Shown here in pieces: positions 6,581 through 15,710 of a DNA stretch of 49,347 bases; the first letter of the stretch is position 1, and each line of letters opens with the position of its first letter. The notes below the pieces were generated by a model. The model worked only from the letters and a program-made list of their open reading frames with translations. It did no database searches and was not told the origin of the DNA. Source of the stretch: Clostridia bacterium (lineage in GTDB: Bacteria > Bacillota > Clostridia > Christensenellales > Borkfalkiaceae); contig JAFUKM010000003.1 in NCBI GenBank assembly GCA_017473605.1, positions 1 through 49,347 of the forward strand. The letters are read 5' to 3'. The translations under genes were made by a program, and so were the position numbers.

Positions 6581-8935
6581 ATGGAACTTATCATCGTAGA
6601 GTCGCCTTCCAAGGCAAAAACCATCTCCAAGTATCTCAAAGGTCAATACCGCGTAGACGCGTCGGCGGGGCATATCCGCGATTTACCCGTGCATACGCTG
6701 GGGGTAGACGTGCATAACAATTTCGAGCCGAACTACGTCAATTCGGACGGAAAAGAAGACGTTATCCGCCGTTTAACGGAAGCGACGAAGAAAGCGGACA
6801 GAGTTTATCTTGCAACCGACCCCGACAGAGAAGGGGAAGCGATTGCTTGGCATTTGCAAACGGTGCTCGGCTTGGACGAACAGGGCAAAAACAGAATCGA
6901 GTTTAACGAAGTGAGTAAAACGGCGATAGAGAACGCGTTAAAAAAGCCGCGTACCATCGATTACGATTTGGTAGACGCACAGCAAGCTCGTCGCGTGCTG
7001 GATAGACTCGTGGGGTATAAGCTTTCTACGCTTCTCAATCATAAAATCGAAGACAAAAACGGCAACGGCAAACGTTCGCTTTCGGGCGGCAGAGTGCAAT
7101 CGGTTGCGCTCCGTTTGGTCGTAGAAAGAGAGCGCGAAATCGCGGCGTTCAAACCGGAAGAATATTGGAATTTAACGGCGGAGCTTCGGGATAAAGCGAA
7201 GGCATACGCGCCGTTTAAAGCGATGATGGAAAAACGCGGCAACCGTAAATATAAGCCGTCGTCTGCGGAAGAAACGGCGCAGGTTTTGGCGGCGATTGAA
7301 CGGGGCGAATTTAAGGTTGTAAAAGTCAAGAAAGCGGTGGTAAAATCGCACGCTCCCGCGCCTTTCACGACTAGCTCGTTGCAACAGGACGCTTCGACGA
7401 AATTGGGCTTTACCGCGCCCGAAACGATGACGCTCGCGCAGCACTTGTACGAAGGTATCGACACGGAAAACGGCGACCATATCGCGTTTATCACGTATAT
7501 GCGTACGGACTCGGTGCGCGTTTCGAAAGAAGCGCAGTATAAAGCGCTTGATAAAATCAAAGAAGTGTACGGGGCGGATTACGTACCCGAAAAACCGAAT
7601 TTTTACGCTTCAAAAAAGGGCGCGCAGGACGCGCACGAGGCGATTCGTCCCATCGATTTGGAAATGACGCCCGAAAAAGCGAAAAAGCTTTTGGACAGAA
7701 AGCATTTTGCGCTTTATAAATTGGTATACGAACGCTTCTTGGCTTCGCAAATGTCGGAAGCAAAATACAACAGCGCACAAATGGAAATCGATAACAGCGG
7801 CTATATTTTCAAGGCAAGCGGCAAAGTATTGTTATTTGCGGGCTTCACGGCGGTATACCAAGACGTATCGGCGAAAAAAGACGACGAAGACGGCGTAGAC
7901 GTATCCAAACTTTTGCCCGATTTAAAGGAAGGGGATATTCTCGATTTGGTATCGATGCAAAAAGAGCAAAAATTCACGAAACCGCCCCTTCGTTATACGG
8001 ACGCGTCGCTCGTTAAAACGATGGAAGAAAAGGGGATTGGCAGACCGTCTACGTACGCGACGATTATTTCGAAGCTTATGCAAAAGTACGTCAAGAAAGA
8101 AGGCAAATATATGGTGCCGACGGCGGTTGCGTACGACGTTGTGGATATGCTCGTCCAATGCTTTGTAGACGTTATGGACGTCGGCTTTACGGCAGGAATG
8201 GAAACGAAGCTGGACGATATTGAAGAAGGCGGCGTAAATTGGCGCGCGGTCATCGGGGATTTCTATCCCGATTTTGAAAAGAACTTGCGCAAAGCTTCCA
8301 ATTACGGCGACGAACAAACGCAGATAACCTGTGAAAAATGCGGACATTTTATGCTGCGCAGAATGGGCAAATTCGGTAAATACTTGGCGTGTTCGAACTA
8401 TCCCGAGTGTCATAATATCGTCAGCGAAACCAAGGAAGAAATTTCGGCTATGCGTTGTCCCAAGTGCGGAGAGAATATGGTGGTCAAGAGCGGTAAATTC
8501 GGCAAATTCTTGGCGTGCCCCAACTATCCCGAATGTAAATCGACAATGCCTATGCCTACGGACGAAGAAGTAAAATACGTCGGAAAATGCCCCGAATGCG
8601 GTAACGCAATGACGGTAAGAAAATCGAAAAAGGGCAAGGAATATTACAGCTGTTCGGGTTATCCCACGTGTAAGTTTATGAGCTGGGATATTCCTACGGG
8701 CGAGAAATGCCCCGCGTGCGGCGACGCATTGGTGAATACGGCGCGCGGCAACGTGAAGTGTAGCAATAAAGACTGCGATTTCCGTATCAAGTACACGAAA
8801 GCGGAAAAAGCGGAAAAGGCGAAGAAAGCGGAAGCCGCGGAAGTCGTCAACGATTTCGAAGCGCCGCCCCTGATGGACGAACCGCCCGAGGTCGGTAACG
8901 GCGGCTATATTTTCAACGGCTACGACGACGAGTGA
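6581..8935 (+). CDS. topA: DNA topoisomerase I
   Basis: Type IA topoisomerase of 784 residues that relaxes negative supercoils through a tyrosine-DNA intermediate. The TOPRIM domain opens with VESPSKAKTISKYLKG and contains DPDREGEAIAWHL. The catalytic tyrosine is Tyr306 in ITYMRTDSVRVS. Four zinc ribbons follow from about residue 580 (CEKCG...CSNYPEC, CPKCG...CPNYPEC, CPECG...CSGYPTC, CPACG...CSNKDC), one more than many homologues. The tail is acidic. The start has an AAGGAA ribosome-binding site. Both ends of the gene abut family-1 repeats. Confidence 0.97.
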   Translation: MELIIVESPSKAKTISKYLKGQYRVDASAGHIRDLPVHTLGVDVHNNFEPNYVNSDGKEDVIRRLTEATKKADRVYLATDPDREGEAIAWHLQTVLGLDEQGKNRIEFNEVSKTAIENALKKPRTIDYDLVDAQQARRVLDRLVGYKLSTLLNHKIEDKNGNGKRSLSGGRVQSVALRLVVEREREIAAFKPEEYWNLTAELRDKAKAYAPFKAMMEKRGNRKYKPSSAEETAQVLAAIERGEFKVVKVKKAVVKSHAPAPFTTSSLQQDASTKLGFTAPETMTLAQHLYEGIDTENGDHIAFITYMRTDSVRVSKEAQYKALDKIKEVYGADYVPEKPNFYASKKGAQDAHEAIRPIDLEMTPEKAKKLLDRKHFALYKLVYERFLASQMSEAKYNSAQMEIDNSGYIFKASGKVLLFAGFTAVYQDVSAKKDDEDGVDVSKLLPDLKEGDILDLVSMQKEQKFTKPPLRYTDASLVKTMEEKGIGRPSTYATIISKLMQKYVKKEGKYMVPTAVAYDVVDMLVQCFVDVMDVGFTAGMETKLDDIEEGGVNWRAVIGDFYPDFEKNLRKASNYGDEQTQITCEKCGHFMLRRMGKFGKYLACSNYPECHNIVSETKEEISAMRCPKCGENMVVKSGKFGKFLACPNYPECKSTMPMPTDEEVKYVGKCPECGNAMTVRKSKKGKEYYSCSGYPTCKFMSWDIPTGEKCPACGDALVNTARGNVKCSNKDCDFRIKYTKAEKAEKAKKAEAAEVVNDFEAPPLMDEPPEVGNGGYIFNGYDDE

Positions 8936-9142
8936 GCCACCGCTGGCGAGTTTTTCTATCTTTCGTTAACGCTTGGAAGATAGGTTATCGTGGACGATAT
9001 AGGTCAAGGAACGAGGTTCCTTGCGCGGCGCAGGGCGCGTAGCTCTGCGACGCTCTGTTAAGAGTTGCCCGTAGGGCAAAACACAGCCCCAAAAAAGCAA
9101 AACGTAGTTTTGCGTTAATCAACGTCGCAAGGCGTTCGTCTA
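8936..9142 (+). repeat. Family-1 multi-hairpin repeat, copy B
   Basis: Begins at the topA stop codon and ends about 15 bases before trmFO. Stems match copy A in order but differ in sequence while staying paired: CAAGGAAC/GTTCCTTG (9005-9023), GCAGGGC/GCTCTGC (9030-9048), TTGCCC/GGGCAA (9065-9079), GCAAAAC/GTTTTGC (9097-9113), and AACGTC/GGCGTT (9121-9136), the only stem with a weakened pair. The 3' flanking module is missing. Confidence 0.82.
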
Positions 9143-9156
9143 AAAAGAGTAAGTGT

Positions 9157-10470
9157 ATGGAAAAAGCAAAAGAAGTTATTGTAATCGGCGGCGGCTTGGC
9201 AGGCTGTGAAGCGGCGTATTATTTGGCGGAGCAAGGAATAAACACGACGCTCGTCGAAATGAAGCCGCAGAAGTTTACGGCGGCGCACGAGAGTGAAAAT
9301 TTAGGCGAGCTTGTTTGTTCGAACTCGCTCAAAAGCAACGATTACTTTGCGAACGCTTGCGGACTCTTGAAGGAAGAAATGCGCCGTATCGGCTCGCTGA
9401 TTATCCATTCGGCGGACGCGACGAGCGTACCCGCAGGCGCGGCTTTGGCTGTGGACAGAGAAAAGTTTTCTTCGTATATCACGGAGAAGATAAAAACGCA
9501 CCCGAATATCACGGTAAAAAGCGAAGAAGTCACGGCGTTACCGTCCACGCAAGCGCGCTACGTCATCGTGGCAACGGGACCTTTGACGAGCGACGCTTTA
9601 AGCAAAGATATTCAAGAAAAATTCGGTAAAGATTTACATTTTTACGACGCGTCCGCGCCGATAGTTTCGGCGGAAAGTATCGATATGGATTGCGCGTTTA
9701 CAGGGGATAGATACGGCAAGGGTACGGGCGATTATATAAACTGCCCGATGAATAAGGAAGAATATTATGCGTTTGTGGACGAGCTGTTAAAGGCGGAAAA
9801 AGCGCATTTGCACGATTTTGAAAAAGGAGAAATATTCGAAGGGTGCATGCCCTTGGAAGTAATGGCGTCAAGGGGAAAAGACACTTTGCGCTACGGCACG
9901 TTAAAGCCCGTGGGGCTTTTCGACGGAGACGGGAAACGCCCGTACGCGGTGTTGCAGCTTCGTAAAGAGAACGAAAACGGCACGGCGTATAATCTCGTGG
10001 GTTTTCAAACGAACTTAAAATTCCCCGAGCAAAAACGGGTATTTTCGATGATACCCGCATTGAAAAACGCAGAGTTTTTACGCTATGGCGTTATGCACAG
10101 AAATACGTTTATCTATTCGCCTCGCGTTTTGAACCGCAATTTTTCGGTTAAGAATAATCAAAGACTGTTTTTTGCAGGACAAATTACGGGTGTGGAAGGA
10201 TACGTGGAAAGCGCGGCAAGCGGTTTGCTTGCGGCGATAGCCGTGGCGGACGAAATTTTAGAAAGAGAGCCGTTTGTTTTGGACGATACAACGGTATGCG
10301 GCGCGTTGCAAACGTATATTTCTACGCCGAATAAAGATTTTCAACCGATGAACGCCAATTTCGGTATTTTAGCGCCTTTGCCTACGCGAATCAAAGACAA
10401 AAAAGAGCGGTATAAAACGTTGGCGTTGCGCGCGTTGGAAACGGTGGAAACCGCATTAAAAAAGCAGTAA
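9157..10470 (+). CDS. trmFO: tRNA uridine-54 C5-methyltransferase (folate, FAD)
   Basis: Flavoprotein that makes ribothymidine at position 54 of the tRNA T-loop using methylenetetrahydrofolate. The 437-residue protein starts with the FAD-binding IGGGLAGCEAAYYLAEQG and the family-typical HESENLGELVCSNSLKS; GQITGVEGYVESAASGLLA lies near the C-terminus. The ribosome-binding site is weak. It heads a tight run with hslV, hslU, hisS and trxA. The placement after topA is the standard Bacillota order, except that xerC, usually between trmFO and hslV, is absent. Confidence 0.96.
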   Translation: MEKAKEVIVIGGGLAGCEAAYYLAEQGINTTLVEMKPQKFTAAHESENLGELVCSNSLKSNDYFANACGLLKEEMRRIGSLIIHSADATSVPAGAALAVDREKFSSYITEKIKTHPNITVKSEEVTALPSTQARYVIVATGPLTSDALSKDIQEKFGKDLHFYDASAPIVSAESIDMDCAFTGDRYGKGTGDYINCPMNKEEYYAFVDELLKAEKAHLHDFEKGEIFEGCMPLEVMASRGKDTLRYGTLKPVGLFDGDGKRPYAVLQLRKENENGTAYNLVGFQTNLKFPEQKRVFSMIPALKNAEFLRYGVMHRNTFIYSPRVLNRNFSVKNNQRLFFAGQITGVEGYVESAASGLLAAIAVADEILEREPFVLDDTTVCGALQTYISTPNKDFQPMNANFGILAPLPTRIKDKKERYKTLALRALETVETALKKQ

Positions 10471-10494
10471 ATATTCTCAAAGAAGGAGAGAACA

Positions 10495-11049
10495 ATGGAA
10501 TTTAGAGGAACAACGATTTGCGCCGTGAAAAAGAACGGCGTAACGGCGATTGCAGGCGACGGGCAAGTTACGCTCGGCGAGCAGGTTATTTTCAAAAACA
10601 CAGCGATAAAAGTACGCCGTATTTTCGGCGGAAAGGTCATTTTGGGCTTTGCGGGTTCGGTTACGGACGCATTTGCGCTCACCGAGCGTTTCGAAGGGAT
10701 GCTCAATAAATTTTCGGGCAATCTCATGCGTTCGGCGGTAGAGCTTGCGGAGCTTTGGAGAAGCGATAAAATCGGCAGAAAGCTGGACGCGATGATGATA
10801 ACGGCGGACGAAAATACGCTTCTTATCCTGTCGGGCACGGGCGAAGTTATCGAGCCGGACGAAGGGGTATGCGCGATAGGCAGCGGCGGCAATTACGCCT
10901 TGGCGGCGGCGCGCGCGTTGTATCAGGAAACGGATTACGACGCGGCGACGATAGCGACGAAAGCGTTGAAAATCGCTTCGGAAATTTGCGTGTTCACCAA
11001 CGACAATATCCGTTTGGAAACGGTTGGCGAAAAGGTAAAGGAGGCGTAA
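10495..11049 (+). CDS. hslV: HslV/ClpQ protease subunit
   Basis: Proteasome-like peptidase of 184 residues that assembles as two hexameric rings capped by HslU. The N-terminal threonine nucleophile must be exposed by processing; here the start MEFRGTTI places Thr6 or Thr7 at the equivalent position. Family sequence includes [26 protein letters not shown] and [25 protein letters not shown] ribosome-binding site fixes the start, and hslU begins one base after the stop. Confidence 0.96.
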   Translation: MEFRGTTICAVKKNGVTAIAGDGQVTLGEQVIFKNTAIKVRRIFGGKVILGFAGSVTDAFALTERFEGMLNKFSGNLMRSAVELAELWRSDKIGRKLDAMMITADENTLLILSGTGEVIEPDEGVCAIGSGGNYALAAARALYQETDYDAATIATKALKIASEICVFTNDNIRLETVGEKVKEA

Positions 11050-11050
11050 T

Positions 11051-12358
11051 ATGGATTTATCTCCCAAACAAATCGTATATCGTTTAGATAAATATATCAT
11101 CGGTCAAGACGACGCGAAAAAAGCGGTGGCAATCGCCCTTCGCAACCGTTACCGCCGCGCGCAGCTGCCCACGGAAATCCGCGAGGAAATTACGCCGAAA
11201 AACATCATTATGAAAGGTCCTACGGGGGTAGGGAAAACGGAGATAGCCCGCCGTCTTGCCAAGCTCGTTAAAGCGCCTTTTGTGAAAGTAGAAGCGACGA
11301 AATATACCGAAGTGGGCTACGTAGGCAAAGACGTAGAAGGTATGATTCGCGACTTGGCGGAGTGCGCGTATCGGCTTGTCAAAGCGGAAAAGGAAGAGGA
11401 AGTCAAAGCGAAAGCGACGAAAGCGACGGAGAAACGACTCGTCCGCGCGCTTGCGGAAGCGAAAAAGGACGAAAAGGGCGAAACGGCGAAAGAGCTTTTT
11501 GAAAACGACCTTTTAGAAGGTTTGAGAAAGGGCGATTTCGACAATTTCGTAATCGAAATGGAGGTTGCGGACGTTTCCCAACCCATGGAAGTTATCCCGG
11601 GCGGCGCGGCGATATCGTTGGGCAGTATCTTTGGAGATATAATGCCGCAAAAGAAGAAAAAACGTAAATTCCCCGTCAAGGAAGCGTATCAAATCGTTTT
11701 AAGCGAAGAAGCGTCGAAACTCATCGACGAAGACGCGATAAAATCGGAAGCGTTGTATAGAGCGGAAAACGACGGTATCGTATTCATCGACGAAATCGAT
11801 AAGATAGCGGGCAAGGGCAATCAGCACGGCGCGGACGTATCGAGAGAAGGCGTGCAACGGGATATATTGCCGATAGTCGAAGGTTCGACGGTAGTAACGA
11901 AATACGGTCCGATAAAGACGGATTTCATTTTATTCATCGCGGCGGGCGCGTTCCACGTTTCGTCGATAGAAGATTTGATTCCCGAATTGCAGGGCAGATT
12001 CCCCGTATCGGTGGAATTGAAGAGCTTGACGAAAGACGATTTTGTAAAAATCTTAACGGAGACGGAGAACTCTCTCACCTTCCAATACGCGCAGCTTTTG
12101 GGCGTAGACCATATCGATTTACAGTTTGACGCAGGCGCAATCGAGCGTATCGCGGAAGTGTCGGTAGAGCTCAACGCCACGAGCGAAGATATCGGCGCGC
12201 GCCGTTTGCATACGGTAATGGAATACCTGTTGGAAGACATCTCGTTCAACGCAGGCGGCGATTACCCTACGTTCACGCTTGTTATCGATAGGAAATACGT
12301 CGACGAGCATTTGCAAAAACTCACGGGCGACAGAAACTTAAAGAAATACGTCTTATAA
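11051..12358 (+). CDS. hslU: HslU/ClpY unfoldase ATPase
   Basis: AAA+ ATPase of 435 residues that unfolds substrates and feeds them to HslV. Walker A is GPTGVGKT (about residue 55), the substrate-pore loop is in EVGYVGKDVEGMIRDL, and Walker B is IVFIDEIDKIA. The inserted I-domain, rich in Lys and Glu, covers roughly residues 110-225. It ends EKYVL-like (LKKYVL), as HslU proteins that insert their C-terminus into HslV do. It is coupled to hslV; codY, which often follows, is replaced by hisS. Confidence 0.97.
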   Translation: MDLSPKQIVYRLDKYIIGQDDAKKAVAIALRNRYRRAQLPTEIREEITPKNIIMKGPTGVGKTEIARRLAKLVKAPFVKVEATKYTEVGYVGKDVEGMIRDLAECAYRLVKAEKEEEVKAKATKATEKRLVRALAEAKKDEKGETAKELFENDLLEGLRKGDFDNFVIEMEVADVSQPMEVIPGGAAISLGSIFGDIMPQKKKKRKFPVKEAYQIVLSEEASKLIDEDAIKSEALYRAENDGIVFIDEIDKIAGKGNQHGADVSREGVQRDILPIVEGSTVVTKYGPIKTDFILFIAAGAFHVSSIEDLIPELQGRFPVSVELKSLTKDDFVKILTETENSLTFQYAQLLGVDHIDLQFDAGAIERIAEVSVELNATSEDIGARRLHTVMEYLLEDISFNAGGDYPTFTLVIDRKYVDEHLQKLTGDRNLKKYVL

Positions 12359-12371
12359 AAAGGAAACCATT

Positions 12372-13622
12372 ATGATTAACATACCCAAAGGCACGAAAGA
12401 CGTGCTTCCCGTTGATTCCTATAAATGGCAATACGTGGAAAGCGTAGCGCGCGAAACGGCAAAGCTGTTCGGCGTAAAAGAACTCCGTACGCCCACTTTC
12501 GAGCACACGGAGCTTTTCCAACGCGGCGTAGGCGATACGACGGATATCGTCACGAAAGAAATGTATACCTTTAAAGACAAAGGGGATAGAAGTATTACGT
12601 TAAAACCGGAAGGCACGGCAGGCGCGGTGCGCGCGTTTATCGAAAACGGACTTATCGGCGGCGCAATGCCCACGAAGATGTACTATATCACGCCCGCGTT
12701 CCGTTACGAACGTCCCCAAGCGGGCAGACTTCGCGAATTTCATCAATTCGGCGTGGAAATTTTCGGCGCGAAAGGCGCGCAAACGGACGCCGAAGCGATA
12801 CTCATTGCCGACAGTTTGTTGAAAAAGCTGGGGATAAACGTTAAACTGTATATCAACTCGATTGGTTGTCCTGCTTGTCGCGCGAAATATAATCAAGCTT
12901 TAAAGGCGTTTTTTGCCCCCCATCTCGACGGGCTTTGCTACGATTGCAAAACGCGTTATGAAAAGAACCCGTTGCGCCTGCTCGATTGTAAGGAAGAAAA
13001 CTGCAAAAAAATCAACGCAGCCGCGCCGAAAATGCTCGATTATCTTTGCGAAGAATGCTCGGCGCATTTCGCAAGCTTGAAAACGCATTTAAATAACGCA
13101 GGGGTGGAATACGAAATCGATTCGAGAATCGTTCGCGGGTTGGACTATTATACGCGTACGGTATTCGAGTTCGTGTCTACGTCGATAGGCGCGCAAGGTA
13201 CGGTATGCGCGGGGGGAAGATACGACGGCTTGATAGAAGAGTTAGGCGGCAATCCCACGCCCGCAGTAGGCTTTGCGGCGGGTATAGAACGACTTTTGAT
13301 TGTCATGGAACAATCGGGCGTACAAATCCCGAACGACGATACTCCCACGGTATATATCGCGGGTATGGATACGGCGTGTCGGGAAAAAGCGTTTGCGTTG
13401 GCGACTACGCTTCGCGGCGCAGGTATAAAAGCGGAAATCGACCACATGGAACGTTCGGTGAAGGCGCAGTTTAAGTACGCGGATAAAATCGGCGCGAAGT
13501 ACGTGGCGGTTATCGGCGGCAACGAGCTGGCTGAGGGCAAAGCGAACGTGAAAGAAATGGCAACGGGCAATAGCGAAAGCGTGGCTTTTTCGGATATGGT
13601 CGCATATTTTTCGGGGAAATAA
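12372..13622 (+). CDS. hisS: Histidyl-tRNA synthetase
   Basis: Class II synthetase of 416 residues that charges tRNA-His. Motif 2 lies in YYITPAFRYERPQAGRLREFHQFGVEIFG, the histidine-binding LDYYTRTVFEF motif follows at about residue 258, and motif 3 is in TPAVGFAAGIERL. A cysteine-rich insertion (about residues 165-240, nine cysteines in CPAC, CYDC, CKEENC and CEEC contexts) occurs in a subset of bacterial HisS proteins and probably binds metal. It sits inside the trmFO-trxA run with no leader of its own. Confidence 0.96.
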   Translation: MINIPKGTKDVLPVDSYKWQYVESVARETAKLFGVKELRTPTFEHTELFQRGVGDTTDIVTKEMYTFKDKGDRSITLKPEGTAGAVRAFIENGLIGGAMPTKMYYITPAFRYERPQAGRLREFHQFGVEIFGAKGAQTDAEAILIADSLLKKLGINVKLYINSIGCPACRAKYNQALKAFFAPHLDGLCYDCKTRYEKNPLRLLDCKEENCKKINAAAPKMLDYLCEECSAHFASLKTHLNNAGVEYEIDSRIVRGLDYYTRTVFEFVSTSIGAQGTVCAGGRYDGLIEELGGNPTPAVGFAAGIERLLIVMEQSGVQIPNDDTPTVYIAGMDTACREKAFALATTLRGAGIKAEIDHMERSVKAQFKYADKIGAKYVAVIGGNELAEGKANVKEMATGNSESVAFSDMVAYFSGK

Positions 13623-13648
13623 AAATACTGTAAAAAAGGGGAAGAACA

Positions 13649-13963
13649 ATGGTAAAACACGTAAATCAAGAACAGTTGGAAGAACTTGTAAAAGGGAATA
13701 AAACGGTATTTTGCGATTTTTGGGCGAGCTGGTGCGGACCTTGCCGTATGCTTGCGCCCGTGTTTGAAAGCGTAGCGGAAAAGTACGGCGATAAAGCGGA
13801 GTTTGTCAAAGTGAACGTAGACGAAGAAGAAGCATTGGCGGTAAAATACGGCATTTCTTCGATTCCCAACGTATTGGCGATAAAAGGCGGAAAAGTGGCG
13901 GGCAACAGCCTTGGCTTCGTACCTGCCCCCACGCTTGCGGCGTTTATTGAGAAAAATTTGTAA
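13649..13963 (+). CDS. trxA: Thioredoxin
   Basis: Cytoplasmic disulfide reductase of 104 residues with active site WASWCGPCRML and the conserved cis-proline in SSIPNVLAIKGGK. The ribosome-binding site is AAGGGGAAG. It closes the trmFO-hslVU-hisS run; a stable hairpin overlaps its stop codon. Confidence 0.96.
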   Translation: MVKHVNQEQLEELVKGNKTVFCDFWASWCGPCRMLAPVFESVAEKYGDKAEFVKVNVDEEEALAVKYGISSIPNVLAIKGGKVAGNSLGFVPAPTLAAFIEKNL

Positions 13964-13988
13964 CAAAGGGGCTATACGCCCCTTTGTT
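13962..13988 (+). terminator. Hairpin ending the trxA transcript
   Basis: AACAAAGGGGC (13962-13972) pairs perfectly with GCCCCTTTGTT (13978-13988). There is little T tract, so it may stabilise the 3' end or end transcription only partly, letting some reach the lipoprotein gene. Confidence 0.65.
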
Positions 13989-14005
13989 CATAAAGGAGAA
14001 AAATC

Positions 14006-14452
14006 ATGAAAAAACTCGTTTGTCTTGTATTGGCGTTTGCCAGCGTCGCTTGTTTGGCAAGCTGTAAGAACGAATCGGAAACAGAACTCTCTTACGGGGA
14101 GAAATACATATTGAGAGAGGATATTAACAAGGTTGAAGCCGAGCAATCATATTTTAAGTTTTATAGCAACGGTCAAGCAGAATACCATTACTATAATGTT
14201 ATTCATGGTTACGGCGTTCAAGTTTATAGCTATACTATAAATTTTCGATATAAAGTCGTAGAAGAAGAGAATATGGTATTTTGTTTCTACAACGGCGTAG
14301 AATACGACGAAGCAGATACGACGAAAAGTGCGGATACCGAGTCTATACATAGGCTGATGTACACGGAAGATTTTTTGATGAACGTGACCAACGCGAATAT
14401 GTATTTGACGGAAGATTTTGTGGAAGAAGAATTGCCTAATTTTGGAAAATAA
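14006..14452 (+). CDS. Small lipoprotein of unknown function
   Basis: Predicted secreted lipoprotein of 148 residues. It has a basic start, a hydrophobic stretch and a lipobox LASC with the acylated cysteine at residue 20. The mature part is acidic and rich in tyrosine and phenylalanine, with no motif I recognise. The ribosome-binding site is AAAGGAG. The codon mix is more AT-rich than in its neighbours, as often seen in lineage-specific surface proteins. Confidence 0.8.
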   Translation: MKKLVCLVLAFASVACLASCKNESETELSYGEKYILREDINKVEAEQSYFKFYSNGQAEYHYYNVIHGYGVQVYSYTINFRYKVVEEENMVFCFYNGVEYDEADTTKSADTESIHRLMYTEDFLMNVTNANMYLTEDFVEEELPNFGK

Positions 14453-14487
14453 TCGGCAAGCAGTACACCCGAATTTTTCAACCTTGC

Positions 14488-14613
14488 CTTCCCCTTGACG
14501 GGAAGGTGGCAAGCTGCCACTCCCGAGTCTTTCTATCTTTCGTTAGCGTTTATAAATAGCGTTATCGCCACCCTGCGCCCTTTCCCGTCATTGCGAGCGA
14601 AGCGTGGCAATCT
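14488..14613 (+). repeat. Solo family-1 flank module plus REP-like palindrome
   Basis: Two hairpins, CTTCCC/GGGAAG (14488-14505) and GTGGC/GCCAC (14506-14520), lead into the TTTCTATCTTTCG...AAATAGCGTTATCG module (14529-14567) that otherwise flanks family-1 cores; the core is missing. At 14586-14613 lies CGTCATTGCGAGCGAAGCG and its continuation to GGCAATCT, a REP-like palindrome I have met in unrelated bacteria. Together with the next array this accounts for the 14453-14826 gap, which has no gene. Confidence 0.7.
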
Positions 14614-14625
14614 CAATACAAATCC

Positions 14626-14708
14626 CAGCCACAACTTTTGTCCGTAACACGGACAAAAAACTTCACTTTCGCTCACGGCGAAAACTTCACTACGCAGTAA
14701 CTTCCCTT
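14626..14708 (+). repeat. Family-2 AACTTCACT hairpin array 1
   Basis: Starts with AGCCACAAC, then TTTTGTCCGT/ACGGACAAAA (14636-14658), AACTTCACT (14659-14667), TTTCGC/GCGAAA, AACTTCACT (14683-14691), ACT/AGT mini-palindrome, then a truncated AACTTC. The linkers are exact; the palindromes share no sequence. Confidence 0.8.
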
Positions 14709-14727
14709 AAAATAGCAGAACAAAAGC

Positions 14728-14763
14728 AATCACCCGACGAAGGGGCTTCGTCGGGTGATTTTT
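14728..14763. terminator. Strong intrinsic terminator between convergent genes
   Basis: A perfect 15-bp stem (14728-14742 with 14746-14760, arms beginning AATCACCCGACG) with a GGG loop and TTTTT. It suits the plus-strand lipoprotein transcript best and may also stop the minus-strand rubrerythrin mRNA. Confidence 0.85.
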
Positions 14764-14826
14764 AATTGTTAATGATATGTCATACCAAAGCTAAGCTCGG
14801 TACGTTCAATAGCTGGTAATATTTTA

Positions 14827-15468
14827 TCAATAGTTTTCCGCGCGAACTTGGAAATACGCTTGGGGATGCGAGCAAACGGGGCAAACGTCGGGCGCTTTCT
14901 TGCCAACGACGATATGACCGCAGTTGGAGCATTGCCAAACGGCGTCGCCTTCCTTGGAGAATACCAAATCGCCTTTCACGTTCGCAAGCAACTTTCTGTA
15001 TCTGTCTTCGTGTTCCTTTTCAATCGCCGCAACGCCGTCGAAAAGCTCCGCAATCTTATCAAAGCCTTCTTCGCGCGCTACTTTTGCGAATTCGTAGTAC
15101 ATATCCGTCCACTCGTAGTTTTCGCCTTCTGCCGCCGCAAGGAGATTTTCCGCGGTGGAAGAGATTTCGCCGCCGTTCAAAAGCTTAAACCAAATCTTCG
15201 CGTGTTCCTGTTCGTTTTTCGCCGTTTCTTCGAAAATCGCAGCGATTTGAACAAATCCTTCCTTTCTTGCCTTGCTTGCAAAATAGGTGTACTTGTTTCT
15301 CGCTTGCGATTCGCCTGCAAAAGCGGTTTGCAAATTCGCTTCCGTTCTCGAACCTTTCAATACGGGCTTTTCTTCAAATTGACCTGCTTGCTTGCAAACG
15401 GGGCAAACGTCGGGCGCTTTGTCGCCTTCCGCTACGTAATGACATACTTTACACTCAAATTTTTTCAT
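14827..15468 (-). CDS. Rubrerythrin with two rubredoxin domains
   Basis: Non-heme iron peroxidase that reduces hydrogen peroxide in anaerobes. The 213-residue protein has an N-terminal rubredoxin knuckle pair (Cys6, Cys9, Cys22, Cys25), a ferritin-like four-helix domain with the diiron ligands in [25 protein letters not shown] and [10 protein letters not shown], and a C-terminal rubredoxin (CSNCG...CPVC, about residues 181-202). Classic rubrerythrin has only the C-terminal one; the extra N-terminal domain accounts for the added 22 or so residues. A consensus promoter (15527-15555) with overlapping palindromes suggests tight, perhaps peroxide- or iron-responsive, control. Confidence 0.93.
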   Translation of the reverse strand: MKKFECKVCHYVAEGDKAPDVCPVCKQAGQFEEKPVLKGSRTEANLQTAFAGESQARNKYTYFASKARKEGFVQIAAIFEETAKNEQEHAKIWFKLLNGGEISSTAENLLAAAEGENYEWTDMYYEFAKVAREEGFDKIAELFDGVAAIEKEHEDRYRKLLANVKGDLVFSKEGDAVWQCSNCGHIVVGKKAPDVCPVCSHPQAYFQVRAENY

Positions 15469-15526
15469 AACCTTTTACCTCTTTATTCAATCCGCTTATT
15501 AGGATTAAGTTTTATTAACTGATATT

Positions 15527-15555
15527 ATTATAATATAAACGAAAGCGTTTGTCAA
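15527..15555 (-). promoter_or_regulatory. Rubrerythrin promoter with palindromes
   Basis: On the minus strand, TTGACA (15555-15550), 17 bases, TATAAT (15532-15527). The palindrome AAACG-AAAG-CGTTT (15537-15550) fills part of the spacer, and ATATTAT-T-ATAATAT overlaps the -10. The second has the 7-1-7 geometry of Fur/PerR sites but not their consensus, so the regulator is unknown. Confidence 0.75.
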
Positions 15556-15672
15556 TAGATTTTCATAAAAAAACTGAAAAAATTTTTCACACGGAATTTT
15601 AATTGAACTTTTACGAAACATTAACCGTATTATAACGCGCGCGCGATATAATAGGAGAAAAGCTCGGAAAGC

Positions 15673-15701
15673 TTGACAAAAGCGAAAAAAAAGGATATAC
15701 T
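15673..15701 (+). promoter_or_regulatory. Promoter of cls
   Basis: TTGACA (15673-15678), 17 bases, TATACT (15696-15701). The expected transcript start (about 15708) is only 3 bases before the start codon. A second TATAAT at 15647-15652 has no good -35. Confidence 0.75.
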
Positions 15702-15710
15702 ATATATATT

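Noticed and set aside
15537-15550. Catabolite (cre) site in the rubrerythrin promoter
   Set aside because: AAACGAAAGCGTTT resembles cre only in its centre and lacks the outer TG/CA positions at the right spacing.
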